Shown: positions 27,301 to 42,300 of the stretch, one piece after another
How positions within the stretch are numbered: position 1 is the first letter of the stretch
Layout: the number at the start of each line of letters is the position of its first letter
NCBI GenBank assembly: GCA_013396915.1
Contig: VWZL01003420.1
Coordinates: 186,001 to 250,000 of the forward strand
Length of the DNA: 64,000 nucleotides
Direction of reading: 5' to 3'
From: Stercorarius parasiticus
Lineage: Eukaryota; Chordata; Aves; Charadriiformes; Stercorariidae
Notes under the pieces: model-generated
Told to the model about the DNA's origin: nothing
The model's input: the letters and a program-made list of their open reading frames with translations, nothing else
The model's database searches: none
Translations under genes and position numbers: made by a program

Positions 27301-30300
27301 ATAGAGGAGTAGGCTGAACTCCTCCTCGGTGGGGCAGAACAGGAAGGGATAGGAAAGGGGATGACAGGACCCTTCGTCCAAGCCAGGATGGAAGCGTTCT
27401 TCCTTCTGTATGCTTTGTTTGGAGATGTGAGATTAAAAACAGGTGAATGCGTGGGCAGATGAGGTAACAGGAGACATGCAGGCCCCTTGGTGAGTCTGAT
27501 GTAGGAACCCACAGACAAGCCTGAGCCAGCCCTGCGTGACCCACGAATGATAAACTATTCAGCCCATGCCAGCTTCCCAAACTCTCCTGCCAAAGAAAGA
27601 ACCCATTGAATTTGGATAGCCAGTTTTACAGATACCTGCTACTGTTAAGTACTCCCCAGTATAGAAATATTCCACTGATTTTAATGAATCTCCACAGGGA
27701 ACTTCAAGACCACCGTAAATCCCCTTTAAGCTCCCAGGTCAACTGTTCGTGGCAACTGAAGAATTACACAAGGCTAAGCAAACACTCTCACTAGCTCTTC
27801 AGTCTTGGCACCTGGGTGAGGGATTTTTTCATTAATGCTTTTCACACGTATGCAAAAAATTCCACTGGGTTATCTACATTTTTAAAGCCTTTTTCAGATT
27901 TAGGTCAGATTCAACACAGCTCCAAGGTCACCATCAGGGCTTAAATAATACAAAAACTTAAACAGCCAATAAATACACATGCAGTTTTCACTCAATACAA
28001 GTTAATAAAACAATCCAAAGAGATGAAAAGCCTTCACGAGCCCTCTACTTATGCTATTCCAACATTTTTTTCCCATAGTAACTTGAAACAACTTATATAG
28101 CAGCAGATGCATGGGGTAAGAAGGAAAGCATTTAGAAAGGTCATAGAAATCTGTAACTATGACTCTGATGTTATTAATTCCTTCGCATGGGTCTGCATGG
28201 GGCTCAGTTGCCCCTGTTCAGCCAGAGACCACAGCAAGGACACAGCTGCTTCTGTGGCAGCTGCAGAGACACCCCAGAGACATCACTCACACCCTCCTCC
28301 TCACACAAAGCCCAGTATTTAGCCTTCAGGCAGGTCAGGAAAAGTTTCTCAGAGTGTTGTCTTCTGCCCTCTCCAAATCATATTATCATTTCATGAGAAT
28401 TACAGTGCAAACATGCAAGTTATTTTCAGGAAGAAGGAAAAAAAACGGAGGTATATTTTGAATTGGCACAAATAGTAAATAACACGGGTTTGTTTTGTTT
28501 TTAAAGATATTTATGAACACTCTAAAATACCTCCAGAGTAATGAATTTCTCCTGGATGTGGATTTGTGGAGACTTTTTGCAAACTTAGAGGAGTTAAACA
28601 AGGTGAGTAAAAAAAATAAAAGTCTTCCTGAGATCAGAAATCAACCAGCCCAATAAAAGGAGACAAGAAATCATCCATAAAGCATCTATTCAGATTCAAT
28701 GATTACTTTTGGAACTTAGTTCGAATAATTGGTCTTTCCTTCATTTCTATTTGGTGTATCAGTGGGGGTCAAATTTCACAAGAGCAAATTATTCTCATGT
28801 GCCTCCAGCAAAAGATAAACAGGCATTTGAACACAGAGGAGAGCTCATTTGGTAGTTGTTTCTAAAGTAAACACAGGTTTGAGACTAATTCTTATAAGCA
28901 GCATCCTTTTAAAAGGATTTGTGGAGATAAATTCTGACTGCACAATCCTTACAGCAAAACAGTAAGAATGGCAAAATAACTGCAATAACAAGTTTTCTTT
29001 ATCGAACAGATGGGCACGAAGACTTTGCTATCTATTACGACAGTCCAGTAGAGTAAGTTGAAACAAAATGATGACCACCCCTCTCCAGCTGAGGTTCCCA
29101 AAATAGCTTTTACACAACTTTAGAAGCAAACCAGAAGTTTTTCTTACCTTGAGAGCTCTTTTACAGGACACCTCATCCTTAATAGCAAAGTGAATTTTGG
29201 AAGGGGCTCTTCAGCTGCGTACTCTGAACTTCTGAAGTTGCTTACTTCAAGTTCTTTTGCTTACTGTAATTCCCTTGCCTTAACAGTTAAAATCTCTCTT
29301 CTTAGCCAAAACAATAAAAGCAGGAAAACTCTTCAGAGTAGGGACAATTAGCCAGAGCTCAAACACATGAGCAAGTCACCTCTGCTGAGTGACTGACCAC
29401 ACACCAGGTGAGCCCCTGCGAGTGGCCACCTGAGCAGGTTTGGAGATACAAGGAAAGGGATTTTTTAGCTGATGTGTTTCACCTTGTGCTTGTTGTGGCC
29501 TAAGACCCTACATGCAGCCAGCTGCTAGAGTTCAGTTGGTGTGTGGCTGCTGATTCCTTCGTTCTTGTTCAAAGAAGGGAGTGGGTATATTGCTGTGTGC
29601 CATTTAGCAATTGCAAAAGCTTGGAGCTTGGCTGGAGCTTGATCATGTCTTGAGAGAATTATCTTTGGTACATTTTCTGTTTTGTTTTCTAATTTTGTTG
29701 TCCTTATTAACGAGAATGATAAATGATCATCTATTATGCCTACTTGTATAGGTATATCACTTGTATACTGGTAAAATGTAGGAGAAAGTAGCTGGTCTCA
29801 ATGCCTTTTTTCATGCATTTTGCAGCATGCATTTCTTCTTGACAGCAGGATGAATCTATGAAAAATGCACCTTGTAAAAGGTGTAAAATGCACCCTTGTC
29901 AAAATGAAAGACTAAGCATCATTCTAAAAGTAACCCTGCCCCTAAAAGTACACCAAAGCAAGCAGTGTGTGCAGCTGCAACAGCAGTTTGTAGCAGTGTC
30001 ACAGAAGATGATGTTCCTTTCTGGCCTAAAATTTGGCCTAAAGCTAAGTCTGGTCATGAATTTGTGTTCAAATAATGTGTTCAGGAGGCAAGTGTGGGCT
30101 TAGGAGCAGGCTTTCACCCACATCTGACTGACATTGTGGGCACCCTTGACTCCTGTGCAAACATAAAAAGTTAACTTACAGGCAATATGTGAATTTTTAT
30201 AGCATTTTATAGAAATTTGCCTCATCTCCAATAGCATGAAACAAGAAACTCAAACTGTGAAAGATGGTATCTTCTGCAAATGACCACAAAGAATTCCTTA

Positions 30301-33300
30301 ATTGTCACAGCTCTGCCATACACAATCAGCGTTTTCCAGTAGATATCATACATGCATTGTAATTTTTCATGTCAATATATATTAAAAACAGCTGCTACCC
30401 TAAAATACGTTTAAATGGAATAACTAATCTTGTTTCAAAGCTTTTGTCATATTGCATTTTCACAACACAGGTGGGTATTTGTATAGATTTGTTTTAGGTT
30501 CTGACTAATTAAAGCATTCTGGGCGTAATTCTGAAGCTAATTTTGGCAATGTGGGGAGACAAATATAGGCACCTCATTAGGCTTGTAGACTTTGAAGAGA
30601 CCAGGGATGGGAAATAAAGTTGTTTTAAACTTAACTTCAGAAGATCACTGATGTTAATTTCTTTCTTTTTTCCCCTTACTTAGATAAGTCTCGGCTTTCT
30701 GAAAAGTTTTTTTGAAACCGTGAAGGAGCATGTCAGCAAGTCAGACTCTCCTATGGATTTCAGCTCCATACTCAGAAAGGTAACATAATTAGAAGTATTC
30801 TTGCTTAATATCAGCAAGTCCTTGCAGCAGACCATTTATCATAGCATGCAGGTGCTTTAGAGCAATCAAGTCAGTCAAAGACATGCCACCTGTCACAGGC
30901 ACGGTCTCAGCCTCAAGCACCTCCTGTCAGTAGGATGTTTTTACTTTTTATTCATTGACACGTGTGAGGTAGTCATGTAAAGGTGCTCTGCATGTAGAAC
31001 AAAGCGTGGAAAGACTTACCCTTCCTGGGGAACAGTAGCCCAGACCTCCAGGAGACTTTGCCACCAGCAGAGGTGAGCTTCTTGCTCTATGGAAGATGCT
31101 TCCCTGAGATCAGACCCCAGCCCCACTGCTGGATGTTCCCTGCCTCCTTCCACTCACAGAATCGCAGAAGTCTAGGGGTTGGAAGGGACCTCTGGAGATC
31201 ATCTAGTCCAACTCCCCTGCCAGAGCAGGGTCACCTAGAGCAGGTTGCACAGGAACGCATTCAGGCGGGTTTTGAATACCTCCAGAGATGGAGACTCCAC
31301 CACCTCCCTGGGCAGCCTGTTCCACTCCTCTGCCACCCTCAAAGTAAAGAAGTTCCTCCTCATGTTGAGATGGAACTTCCTATGTTCAGGTTTGTGCCTG
31401 TTGCCCCTTGTCCTGTCACTAGACACCATTGAAAAGAGCCTGGCCCCATCCTCCTGACACCCACCCTTTAAGTATTTATAAGTGTTGATAAGATCCCCCC
31501 TCAATCATCTTTTTTCCAGACTGAAAAGACCCAAGTCCCTCAGCCTTTCTTCATAAGAGAGGTGTTCCAGTCCCCTAATCATCACATAGATCTTTCCTTT
31601 ACTCCATGGACCAGATCCACAAGTGTATTTAAGTGCCTAATTAAGAGCTCAGTGGGACTGAAATACCTCTTGCAGGTTCAGCCTGTGCCTCTCTGGTGGT
31701 TAGCAGGCACAGGCACAGCTATCCTGCCACTGCCGAGCACTGCCCTGCAACCTTTTTGGGCAATCTGCATGGTAGACAAGGCAGTTCTCCAAACTGGACA
31801 TTGTCCAGGGGCTCTCCCGCATATATAGTATTTCCTGCACAACTTCCCAATGACTGAAAAGTTGGAATTATTAATACAAACAGAAAATCAATTCATGAAC
31901 CTGAACTATCCCTAGCAGAGGCCATTAGAAAACTTCTGGGAAATACTAAAATGGGGTTAGGATTTTAAAAAGGGAAAGTGAGGCTAGAGCTTGGCTTCTC
32001 CCCCCCCATTACCTCCGACTTGAGGTGTTCTTATCGATAATGTTTGTGAGAGACAGACAAAATCTCAGACAAAACTGAGTTTTGTCACAGACGGCATTCA
32101 ACATTTCTAAGAGCAATCTAACACACTCGGATGTAAAGTGACATGCTATATGAGGCCATGCAAAGCTGTTGCATAGACAGTGGTTTCCTTCAGCTTCTAC
32201 GTGAATTTCACGTAACTTATGTCTAATGAGACCAAAGTCTAAGAACGCTTCACGCCTCTGCAGAGCTGTTAGAACTGTGCTCCCCTGCATTGCTTGAGCG
32301 CTGTCCTGGGTTTTTTATGACTTTACCACTTTTACTACTTTTTAACTTGCTCTTTACTTTTTAAACTCCCCCTTTCCCTCTTCCTCTGTTTTCCAAGGTC
32401 TGAGGAAATCTCAGGTAAAATGCACATTAAAAAAACAAAGCCGATGTTCCTCCCTTTGTCATGACATTTTCTTTCTTTCTTGATAAGTTTCTAAGTCTTT
32501 TCTGCAGTTTTTCCAGGGTGACCTCTGCCAGACGCATCAGATTTATTGCCTTAATTATACCTCCGCTGTCTTCTACTTGGAAAACCTGAGACAGAGGGAA
32601 GATTTTGGCATCTACCTGAAAGTAAAGTGATGGGTTTGTTGTTGTTGTTGTTGTCATTGTCTTCAGCCTTCCTGCCTTATGACAGGATTTGAACAGCAGA
32701 CTAGGAAAATTCCTTGGAAGCAAAACTGTGTAGATAGCGTTTTACACTGATTTTTTTGAACTGCAGAGGGTATCATAGATACAAAGTCATCCTTCTGAGT
32801 GTATGTTCCCCTGCACGTGTGAAAGTCCCTACTTGTAATTTAGAACAGGCAAGAGGGGGAAGTCAAAAGGGAACAACTGGCTGCATTTTTGCAGGCAGAA
32901 AACATGGACTGCCAGCCTCTATCATCCAGATGTTTCGCACATAGTCCCTTGATTTGGTGACCTCCACCTTAACAAAGTGAAATGGTTACAGAAAAAAAAA
33001 CAAACAAAAAAAAAACAAAAAAAAACCCAAAAACCAAACCTCATTGTAAAATCTCTCTCAAGTATTTTAATTGGATACATGTCCTGCTTATCAGCTTGGT
33101 TTAGATGTTGGGTGGGACCACAGTATGTAGGGTATTGTGTGCTTTAGCAGATGACAGGGTGCACATTCCCTGAGTACAAAACAGCCCCCAGCCTCCGTGC
33201 TGTGTCACATCAGCGATGTACACAAACCTCAAAACCGGAGAAGCGTATGATGGCTTCCTTCTGCTTAAGGAAAGGGATATACGATACAACCCAAAACAAG

Positions 33301-36300
33301 GGGAATAAAATCCAGGAGGATGTCACTGCTTTCATCTGTCTTGGGAGCCCGCAATGAGAGAGCAGGGTGGGTTTTAGCTGAGCCCTGGAGAGAAAGCCGG
33401 GCTGCCTTCCTCCTCACGGGTATTTGCTGACCCATGTGTCCGCAGGGAGGAAGCAACATCCTGCAATGGCAGCGTTTTAGCTCCTCTGACAGGTTTTGCT
33501 TAACCGTAGATAAAGCAAATGTAGAACTTGGTATCTAAACACTACCAGTAAGTGAGTGTTTACCTCCCACTAAGGCTGGAAAGAGCTATCAGTGATGTCT
33601 TTGAAAAGCTATAGCGCTAGGGCAGGCTCCATCTTTGGCAACACCACATCTGCCTGAAGCGACAACTCTAGCTGGAGCAGCAGTGGGGCTCCCAGGAAGA
33701 GGGCTCTGCTCTTTCTGACTTATCGTTAGCAGAGCAGAGTGTCCTGCAAATACTTAAGACTGACCTTCAACAGTACAGGCTTAGAAAGAGAAACCTGAAG
33801 AAGCGGGCTTTTCCCACAGGGAGCCCAAAACTGGGAGAACACCTCTTTGTAGCAGACAAACTCTGCAGCTTTTAAGGCCTGGGAGTTTCATATCGCTTGC
33901 TCCCCGACAAGGATTTCATAACACTCACGCCTAGGAAGAAGGTCCCCAGAGGGAAGTAGCAGGTGACCCTAAAACATAACGTGGCCCTCAAACATAACTG
34001 AGGTTTTCCTGATGAAATTAAAACGGCAGGTAAATAAGAGCACTGCTTGATCTGCTACCACGGCCACAGCATCCAAAATGGGAAGCATCCAAAATGCAGA
34101 AAGTGAACCTGGAGGAGCGATGCAATTTCCCCTGTAGAGAGCCTTTACGCTGGCCTTGCTCTCACTGTGTGAGAAGTTCATCTTTAACTAGTCCCATCTT
34201 TAATTACAGTCATTTGATGATGCAGAAAACTGTTTGCCTGGGAGGAAGGCAAGGCCTAAAGCAGTTTTTCCTTGTCCTCAGCAGTGGTGTGAACAAAACG
34301 AACGGTGCAAGAGGCTGCATCTGCCGGAGCTGCTGGTGGCTCCTTTGCATCGACTGACACGCTATCCTCTCCTCCTCAACAACATCTGGAAGCAGAGCAC
34401 TAACAAAACAGAGAAAGGCTTTATCTGGTCACTTAAAGAGAAGGTGGAAAAGTCCATACGTAAGTAGCTAGGGTTAAAAGTCAAGTGTGCGATTAACAAT
34501 TAGCAAGTTATGCGGACGTTTTGTGCATGTCCTTTGAGTGTGAATGGGTCTGGTCTCCCTGCAGAGATGCAATGAGGATGTGCATGCCTCTCTACAATCC
34601 TCAGCCCTTCCTCATTCTGTAGGAAATGATTGGTGCCACCCTTGTGCTGTCAAAGCCTCTCTGAGCAAGGTCACAGGACTCCCAAATCAGTGAGTCACTT
34701 GTATTTGCTCAGAATCCTCTGCAGTGACATGCGAACAATTAAGAGCAGATCACAAATTGGAACAAATCAAGAAAGATCTTCAAACAAAGAAGTCTTTGAG
34801 TTGGATTTGCGTCTAGGGAGGATTTGTTGGGGCTAATCCTTAATAGGATAAAATTGCACTCACAAGGGGAATATTATGTCAGTGACCTTTTACTAAATGA
34901 CAGGGTCCTAGCATGTAAAGCAGATGAAGAGTTATCTCAGCTACAGATTTCCTCTAGCTGTTGTGGAAAAAAAAAGAGGTTGGTCCAGGAATTTTTTTTT
35001 TCCCCCGCATTTTAAGTAAATAATTTATTAATTCTAAGTAATTTATTATTTCAGTCTTGTCCAGGAAGCTATAAATGCGTCTCTAAGTGTCTTATGGTCA
35101 TATGGTACCTCAGCAGACAGGTTTATTCCCCAAAGGCCTCACACAGCCCTCACTGAAATCAAAGACAAGAGAGAGCATCAGCAAAACACTTATCCTGCCA
35201 ATCTTGGCAGGGAGAGGTGTTAGGCAGCACTTCATCTTCACCAGCAGCACACCAGGGCCTTGAGCCACCCAGCACGGTGGCTTCCTGTCTGCCACCATCC
35301 TTCTCCCCCTCCTGGAGGCTGAAGGCTTGAACATCTTCTTGGGAGATGAGACAGAGAGACAGTTAATGTCTTCTAGAGACAGATAAACCTAAGGCTCCTT
35401 CTTCTTGGGTAAATACTCCAATGATGGAACTACCGCCTAAAAGAGAGACTCGGGTTCTTTCTCTTCTTGCCAAGTCTTAGGAGGAACCTAGCCTAATGGC
35501 CACGCAAGGAACACACTTTTCGGCACAGAACGGGTCCCATAGGAAAATAGGATGGCTTTATCGCTAGTCTGGGGACTTCTGCTGGGAGGACAGCAGTTTT
35601 AGGTATGGCCCCCCAAGACAATGGGATATACAGGGGATATTACTAGCAAAGAAATAGGTCCTTCCAGAGTTTAGATACCTCTGAGACAAGGAAACCAAAG
35701 ATAGGGTGGTGACCCCTCTTTATTCACAGACACCTGACAAAGATCTACCTTCATTTTTTGGTCAATGAACCAGTGACATAAGGAACAGTTGAGTCCCAGC
35801 ATTCTCCTTCCGGTGTATATGTGCGTGTGTGTCCGGAACCATTATTTGCAATATCACTCAAGATAAAAACTTGGAATTTGAGTTGCAGGTCCATTAAAGT
35901 TTTCCCCATAATGGCCTTGAATCAGCAAAGACTTAGTCCCCATTTTTCACATCCTGAGGCTCCCCCATCCCAGTTAAACACTTCAGCCACTTCTGGCACC
36001 ACTTCCTCAAAATTAATTCTCATTAATTTCAACAGACTTTTGATCAGGTTGTACATAATGAAAATTGTTTCTTTTTCACTAGCCTAGACAATTTTAAAAG
36101 GCAGGATTTTTTTTTTAAAGAAATTTTTAAGATTGCAGTTTAATTGAGTTTTATATGATTGCCCCTGTTCCCCAGTCAGATTAGTAAACACAGCCTTTTC
36201 ATTTAGCAGTGTTTGAATGTTTGAATGCATGGTTTGAAATTCTGTCTCTGCTGATCTAACAAGAGCGTAGGCATTCTTTACAATGAAGCCCAGATTTCAT

Positions 36301-39300
36301 CTGGGGCTTCACATGTGAAGCGCTTTGGCTTCCACTGGAGAAAATCAGTATTCAGCATCTAGAAACAGGACTGTTTTTGCCAGTCTTGGCAGTAACTGAT
36401 GTTTCACGTATTTCAGGGGATCTGGAAGGTAAAGTCAAGTGGTTGGACAACTTTCAGAAGTTCAGGCAGCTGCAAGAGGTCATAATTTGGCCTCAGGTCT
36501 GGGATCGTGACAAGAGATTCTTTGTCCCAGAGGTAAGCAGTTTTTTAAAGGGCACTTTCCCTTGAGGAAGGTTTAGTTTCCTATCCATCTTTATAGCGTG
36601 GTCTGAAGTTGGATGGTTGTCTATGTTCTCGTTACTGGGGGTGGCTCTGCTCTAGGAGGAGCTGCTGCAGCCTGACCACTGCCGACGCTGTAGCTGAACA
36701 CGCAGGCTGTGCACGGCGCCTTGGATGGCAGCATGGGCTGCTCTCAGCCAGCATCCAAGAGAGCACGATCGTATGATCCAGCATGACTCCCCAGCGTTTG
36801 CTTTTAGGGGGCAGAATGAAATGGGATAGTTGCAAGCATTGCTACCTTTTTATAAGGTACGAAGTAGAAATTATTTGCCCCTCTCTCCTCCAGCTGACCC
36901 AAATAAATTTCTATTTACATTGAAATAGCATTACAAAAAATTACACAGCATACCTGGGAACATGGGCACCTTTCTGCTGTGGTTACCCCCTTACCCAGAC
37001 AGACAGACTTTAAGCAGCTTTATGCTCATATCATCAAGTGGGTCTCACTTCCAGGATTATGTCTGTTCACACGCAGAGCTGCAAAAACCATTAAACTCAC
37101 TCCGGAAAAGAAAAACCCAGCTTAACATTTCAAAAGCGTAAACACATTTAAGCAATAGCAGTGCTGAAGAAACACAGCCGTGCTCGGTTATTAGCTGGGC
37201 GATGTATTTAGCCTGAGTTAAGAGCACACGTGTGCTCAGTTTCTTTAACTGCTGGTTGCCTCCCAGTTCATCATCAGATGTGTAAAATTCCCCATTCTCT
37301 CTCTCTCTTTTTTGGGTCAAGTATTTGAAGCAAAGCTTAAGAGAAAACAACAGTGAAAACATTTTGTCTTCAGCGAACCGACTTCTCCTTCATGAAGGGA
37401 GGCTGACACTCGCAGGTAACATCCCTAAATGTCCTGGTAACAGGAGGTAGCTAACAGAATCATATTTCGCTACAGCAGGTCCGGAATGAACCTCTGCAAC
37501 CGTATTTGGGCAGGTGCGGGAAAGAAAAAGCAAATGTACGGTTTGTCAGAGCAAGACTGAGAAACAGCCAGACCGGCAAAAAGGATGAGTAATCTGCAAG
37601 ATTGTTTCTTGTCACATCTGGATACTCAGCCTGCCAGGCGCTGAAGAAATCAGCTTGACTGGCCAACGCCTGCCACTCAAAGGGAGCATTTTACTGTCAC
37701 GTTCAAGAAATTGGCAATAGGAAACCAGGAAGTTGAGGCTGTCCCACACAAGGTGCCCCACGTGCCCAGGGGAATTATGTCAACCTACCTCACCTCTCTG
37801 GCACTGTATCTGCTACGTGCTTCATTGAAAACTACTGAAAAGTCCAGACGTTTTTCCTTTTTTTAACTTCATACTTCATCTCCACTAAGACCACTGTTCT
37901 GATGGATGTCTTGGAACAGGAATGCGTTCTCCTGCTGCTTGGCTTCCCTTTTACAAACAGAGCCCTCACATCACATGCCACTAACTCCACGGGTAGCCCA
38001 GTGGTCCCACGCGAGCACGTTGATTTCCACAGCACTGCTCGCAGCTGCCTGTCACCCGGGCAGAGCAGGGACTCGCGTCTCCAGACACACGGGCACCGTT
38101 TTGTAGCAGGGCACAGGCTGCTCGCTGGGGAGCTGCTGCCGAATCTCAGCCTGTGCAGGAGAGGAGGATTTCCTCCTTGCATGAGGAGGAAGCAGAGCCT
38201 GGGCGGTTTGATCGCTTTCTGTGTCTGGAGAAGACCAGCATCTGAAAGGATGCTGGAAGCTGCCTGCCAGGGTGGCTGCAATGCCATTAGCAGTAGCTTG
38301 GCAGAAACGAGCACAGCTCCCGTCTTCCATTTTCTTCACCACCTCCTCAGGAGCAGAGGTGAAGAGAGTAAGAACCTAACACTTTCTGTCTCCCACCACC
38401 GCTGTTACTGTTATAAAGAGAGCAGCAAAAGGGACATGGTCCATTTTTCAGGTTTTTTTGCTTTTCTTCCCACGTGAAGAGAATTATAGCAGCAGAGGAC
38501 AATTATAGTAGCAGAGGAGGCGGCACACCAGCAGGGTGAGCAGAAGAAAAGGTTGCTCCTGATGTTTAGGGGGTGGCGGGCAGAGGAGAAAGCAAGCCAC
38601 CAAGTCCTCTCCTGCCACTGCTTCCCTCTGCATTCATTGCTCTCTTGATGAGACATCAGCCCCAAATGAGGAGGGTAAGGGTGGCCATTGGGTGGCCACA
38701 TTTCTTTCTGCAATACATAATTGGAAAACGGAGAAGGAGGTATGCGCATAACTCTTACCCAGCACGACAGCCAGCTGCCTGCAATCTGCAACACAAAAGT
38801 GCCTGGCATTTGGCCACTTGTCTGCATGAAACATCTTTTAAGACAAAAATGAAATCACAAGTCAAATATAACGCTGCACAACAGAAAGAAGTATGTCCTA
38901 AAGTCACAACTCTGACCAGACTCACACAAGTTTGGCGTTAAGGTGAATTGTGCTTGTTTGAATGACACTGAGATCACCGAGACCACAATTGCATGGTTTT
39001 TTGGTAATCCTGTAATTGAGAATAGGAACAGCTGAGTGAAGTGTGTTCAGATGCAGGAAGAGGAAAACACATTATTGTTGTCTTCAACTGCCTAATGGCT
39101 GGTTTAAGGCAGACGGAGCTAAAGGATGAGACATAATAACACAAGTTGCAGCATGGGGTATTCCCCCATTAGATATTTGGAAAAATTTGTTAACAATTAG
39201 GGTGGTCAAATATTGGTTCAGGGGACCAGGGAGGCTGCAGAGTCTCCTTTCTTGGACATACTTGAAACTTGACTGAACAACCTGCTCCAGCTTGGCCTGC

Positions 39301-42300
39301 TTGGAGCAGTGGGTTGGACCAGAGACCTCCAGAGGTTCCTTCCAACACATGCCATTCAATGACTCTGTGAAAGCAGCGTAAATCAAAGAAACGGAAAAGT
39401 TTGTCCACAGCGGTAGACACAGTTTACAACAAATAATTCTTTCCTGTATAACGCCCACAAAAGTCTATTGTTGTACAAGAGATGCTGTGGAGAACCCTCT
39501 AGCAAGTTTCTGACTTCATAGAAACTTACAGAAGGGTGGTTTTAATAAGATGTCTAATACACATTAACTTGCTTGTTTGTAGACTTCTGAATCTCCACTG
39601 ACACATAAAATGGTCCTCATGGTAGTTTCTTTATTCTCCATGCAGCTCGCCGATCCATGACCTAGCTAGAATTTTAATTTTCAGTAGTTACTGATGTTGC
39701 TCTGTGCAACATTAATTAAACGAAAAGCTTTCAAGCCAAGCCTTGCAGAACTAAACACCCAAGAAAGTATTTTAGGATCCTGCAAGACTGCCTGGAAGCA
39801 ACAGCTCTGACCAGCCCCTGTTGCTGTGAAGAGTAGCTCCGCATTTCATGCCTACTTTTCACGCCCAGAGATGCCCTACTGGTAGAGTAGCCAGAGGACA
39901 GATTATAAAGAATAAAGCCTGCAGCAGAGAAAGGAGGTGATTCTGGAAGCGCAAATTGGGAGCAAAAAGGGAAATGAAAGAAAGATTCAAGGAAAGGGAT
40001 AGAAAGTGCCATAAACAAGGAAGAGGTCAAAGGACCAAGCTCTGCAAATCCAGTAGAGAGTCCAGTTTTCCTGCAGTAAGTTGCTTAAAAATTACTCTTG
40101 CTTTTGTTAAATTGCTCCCTATTATTTATTATAATAATATCTGAATTTTCAACATGGCTTGGAGATCAACGTGAAAGACTTTGAAGCACTCTCACAGACA
40201 TTTGTTGTTATATTCTTCACATCCTCATGACCTCTGAGCTAGGAAGAAAAGATAAGCCAACACTGTTCTGCATAGTTTTTGGAAGGTTTTTGTGACTCTA
40301 TCAATTGACATTTCATCACTGCAAAAGCCTGTGAAGAGGGCAGCATACCACTATTTAAAATGTTATGCCACCACAGGAAAAGGTGGCACCTCCCTATTTC
40401 TTTATCTCTGCCATTTTCAGAAGGTTCACTTTTACCAGGCAGGATTTTCTAATTTATAGCTAGCTGATTGTTGTATTCATAGGTGATCCAGGTGACTTCT
40501 CCTGGCAGGCAAGCAGTTGTTTTTTCATAATGAGGTAGCTGCTACAAGGTACAAATATTAGTAGGCAAAATCATCAAGAGACATACAATTTTTTAAGTGC
40601 TGCATTTGAAAGCGCAGGCTAGGGGATGAGTAATTCAGTAATATGTTGGAAACGATGCTTCTTTGTTAAAAGCATTTTGTAAGATGCAGTGATTCATAGA
40701 TGTGCCTCATCTTAGAGGCAGCAATTCCTTAAAATAATCACACCAAGTTGACTTTTTTGTTTTCCTCCTCAGAAAGCACAAGACTCCTTGACGTCTACCT
40801 CTTCCTATTCGATGATTTCCTATTAATTACCAAAATCAAACGTAACAAAAAGGTAATAATAGATAAGAGATATACATGGTTGTGGTTATTATGTTTTTTT
40901 AGCCTAGTAAATATTTTGAATGTACTTTGGAAGATCGATCTGACGATAAAAATACAAGATGACTAATCAGCATGAAGGACGGGTGGTACTTTCTTATGCT
41001 AATAGCAAACTGTAACACTGATTCAAAACCCTGTTTGTAGGCTCAGTATGTTAAAAGAACACTAGGACAGGCAGAATTAACGTTACAAGACCTTAGTATT
41101 TTCCTGCTGTTGTTCTGATGTGCAGGAGTCCTACACATCAGAAAAGTTTCAAGAATGTAAGAAGTTTTCTAATGCTCTCCTCATGACTCAGTCCAGCAAC
41201 CTAAGAAATTTTTATCCCAGAGATATCAGAACTGTTGGAAAGAAGTAAAAAAAGGGGAAAAAAAAACCCACCAAAACAAACAAACAAAGGCAAACAGGGA
41301 AATGCTAAAATAGATGGCAAGCTGGATTTATTCTCAGTTCTAACGCAGCCTGTTGCATGTGGTCTCTCTTTGTCTTGCTTTCTCCTATTTTACACTGGAG
41401 ATTATGACTCCTCTTAAGAAAGTTATTATTGATGAAAGATGCTAGATAGTTCTATAGCTGATAAATCTCTGTATTTAGCCACCTAAAAAAGGCACTAGAT
41501 GACCTGAAATTCCAAAAGCTTCAGTGTAGGAGCGCATCTAGCTAATTAAGTTTATAAAGCTGATCTAAATTAAGGCTAAGTGGACCTGTGCTAAATATCA
41601 AGTTTCTGTCTGATTTAAAGACTTACTGGCTTTTTTTTAAAGAAGCAGATGTTCTGCTTTTGGAGGAGATAGAGAAGGCATGCAGTGAGAGATTCTAGGC
41701 CAGCAGCACCATCCCTTCGCAATGGGGGGGAATGAAGAGAGCAGAGATTCAAGGGGACCTGGTGCCCTTAGGCAAGGTTCTTTGAGGGTTGCCCCATATC
41801 CGTGAGTTGGTGAACCTTCCGTGAGGGGCTGCAACCCATCTGGAGCCCCAGCAATTCTGTGTTCTGCATGTACTTGAGGGGAGAGGGGGAAACACATCTC
41901 CAAGGAATGGAGAAAAAGTCCTGCTATTAAAAGAAGGGGAGAGGGGCAGGGCAAAGGCGGGGGGGAAAAGACCTTTGAACACCTTAGACTGAATGTTTTC
42001 TGCCTGTGGACTTGTATTGAGTTTCTACTGTGTTTTTTTAGTACCAGGTGTGACTTTGCAGGAGAACTCTGGGTACCAATGAGTTTTTCTGAGGTTCCTC
42101 AGGCAAATAAGTTGTCTGATTTACTATCATAAAAGAAAACATGTAATTTAGGGCTGTTTAGTGCCTATACTTCATGAGCAGATGGCAGACAACCAGCTAA
42201 CCAACTTCATTGTCTATTCCCAGAAATACGGGGGCTCAGACACTGGCTTAATCCCTGTCTGTCCTTCCCTCGCTCCTGAGCTGCAGTCCTTCGTAAGAGA

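Noticed and set aside
31058..31504. Open frames of 70-124 codons on both strands near 31.2 kb
   Set aside because: They are the CR1 ORF2 remnant and its antisense shadows, not a host gene.
37832..38827. Several 120-191 codon frames on both strands in PLEKHG7 intron 12
   Set aside because: They overlap each other on opposite strands in a locally GC-rich stretch poor in stops; no recognisable domain, promoter or splice pattern.
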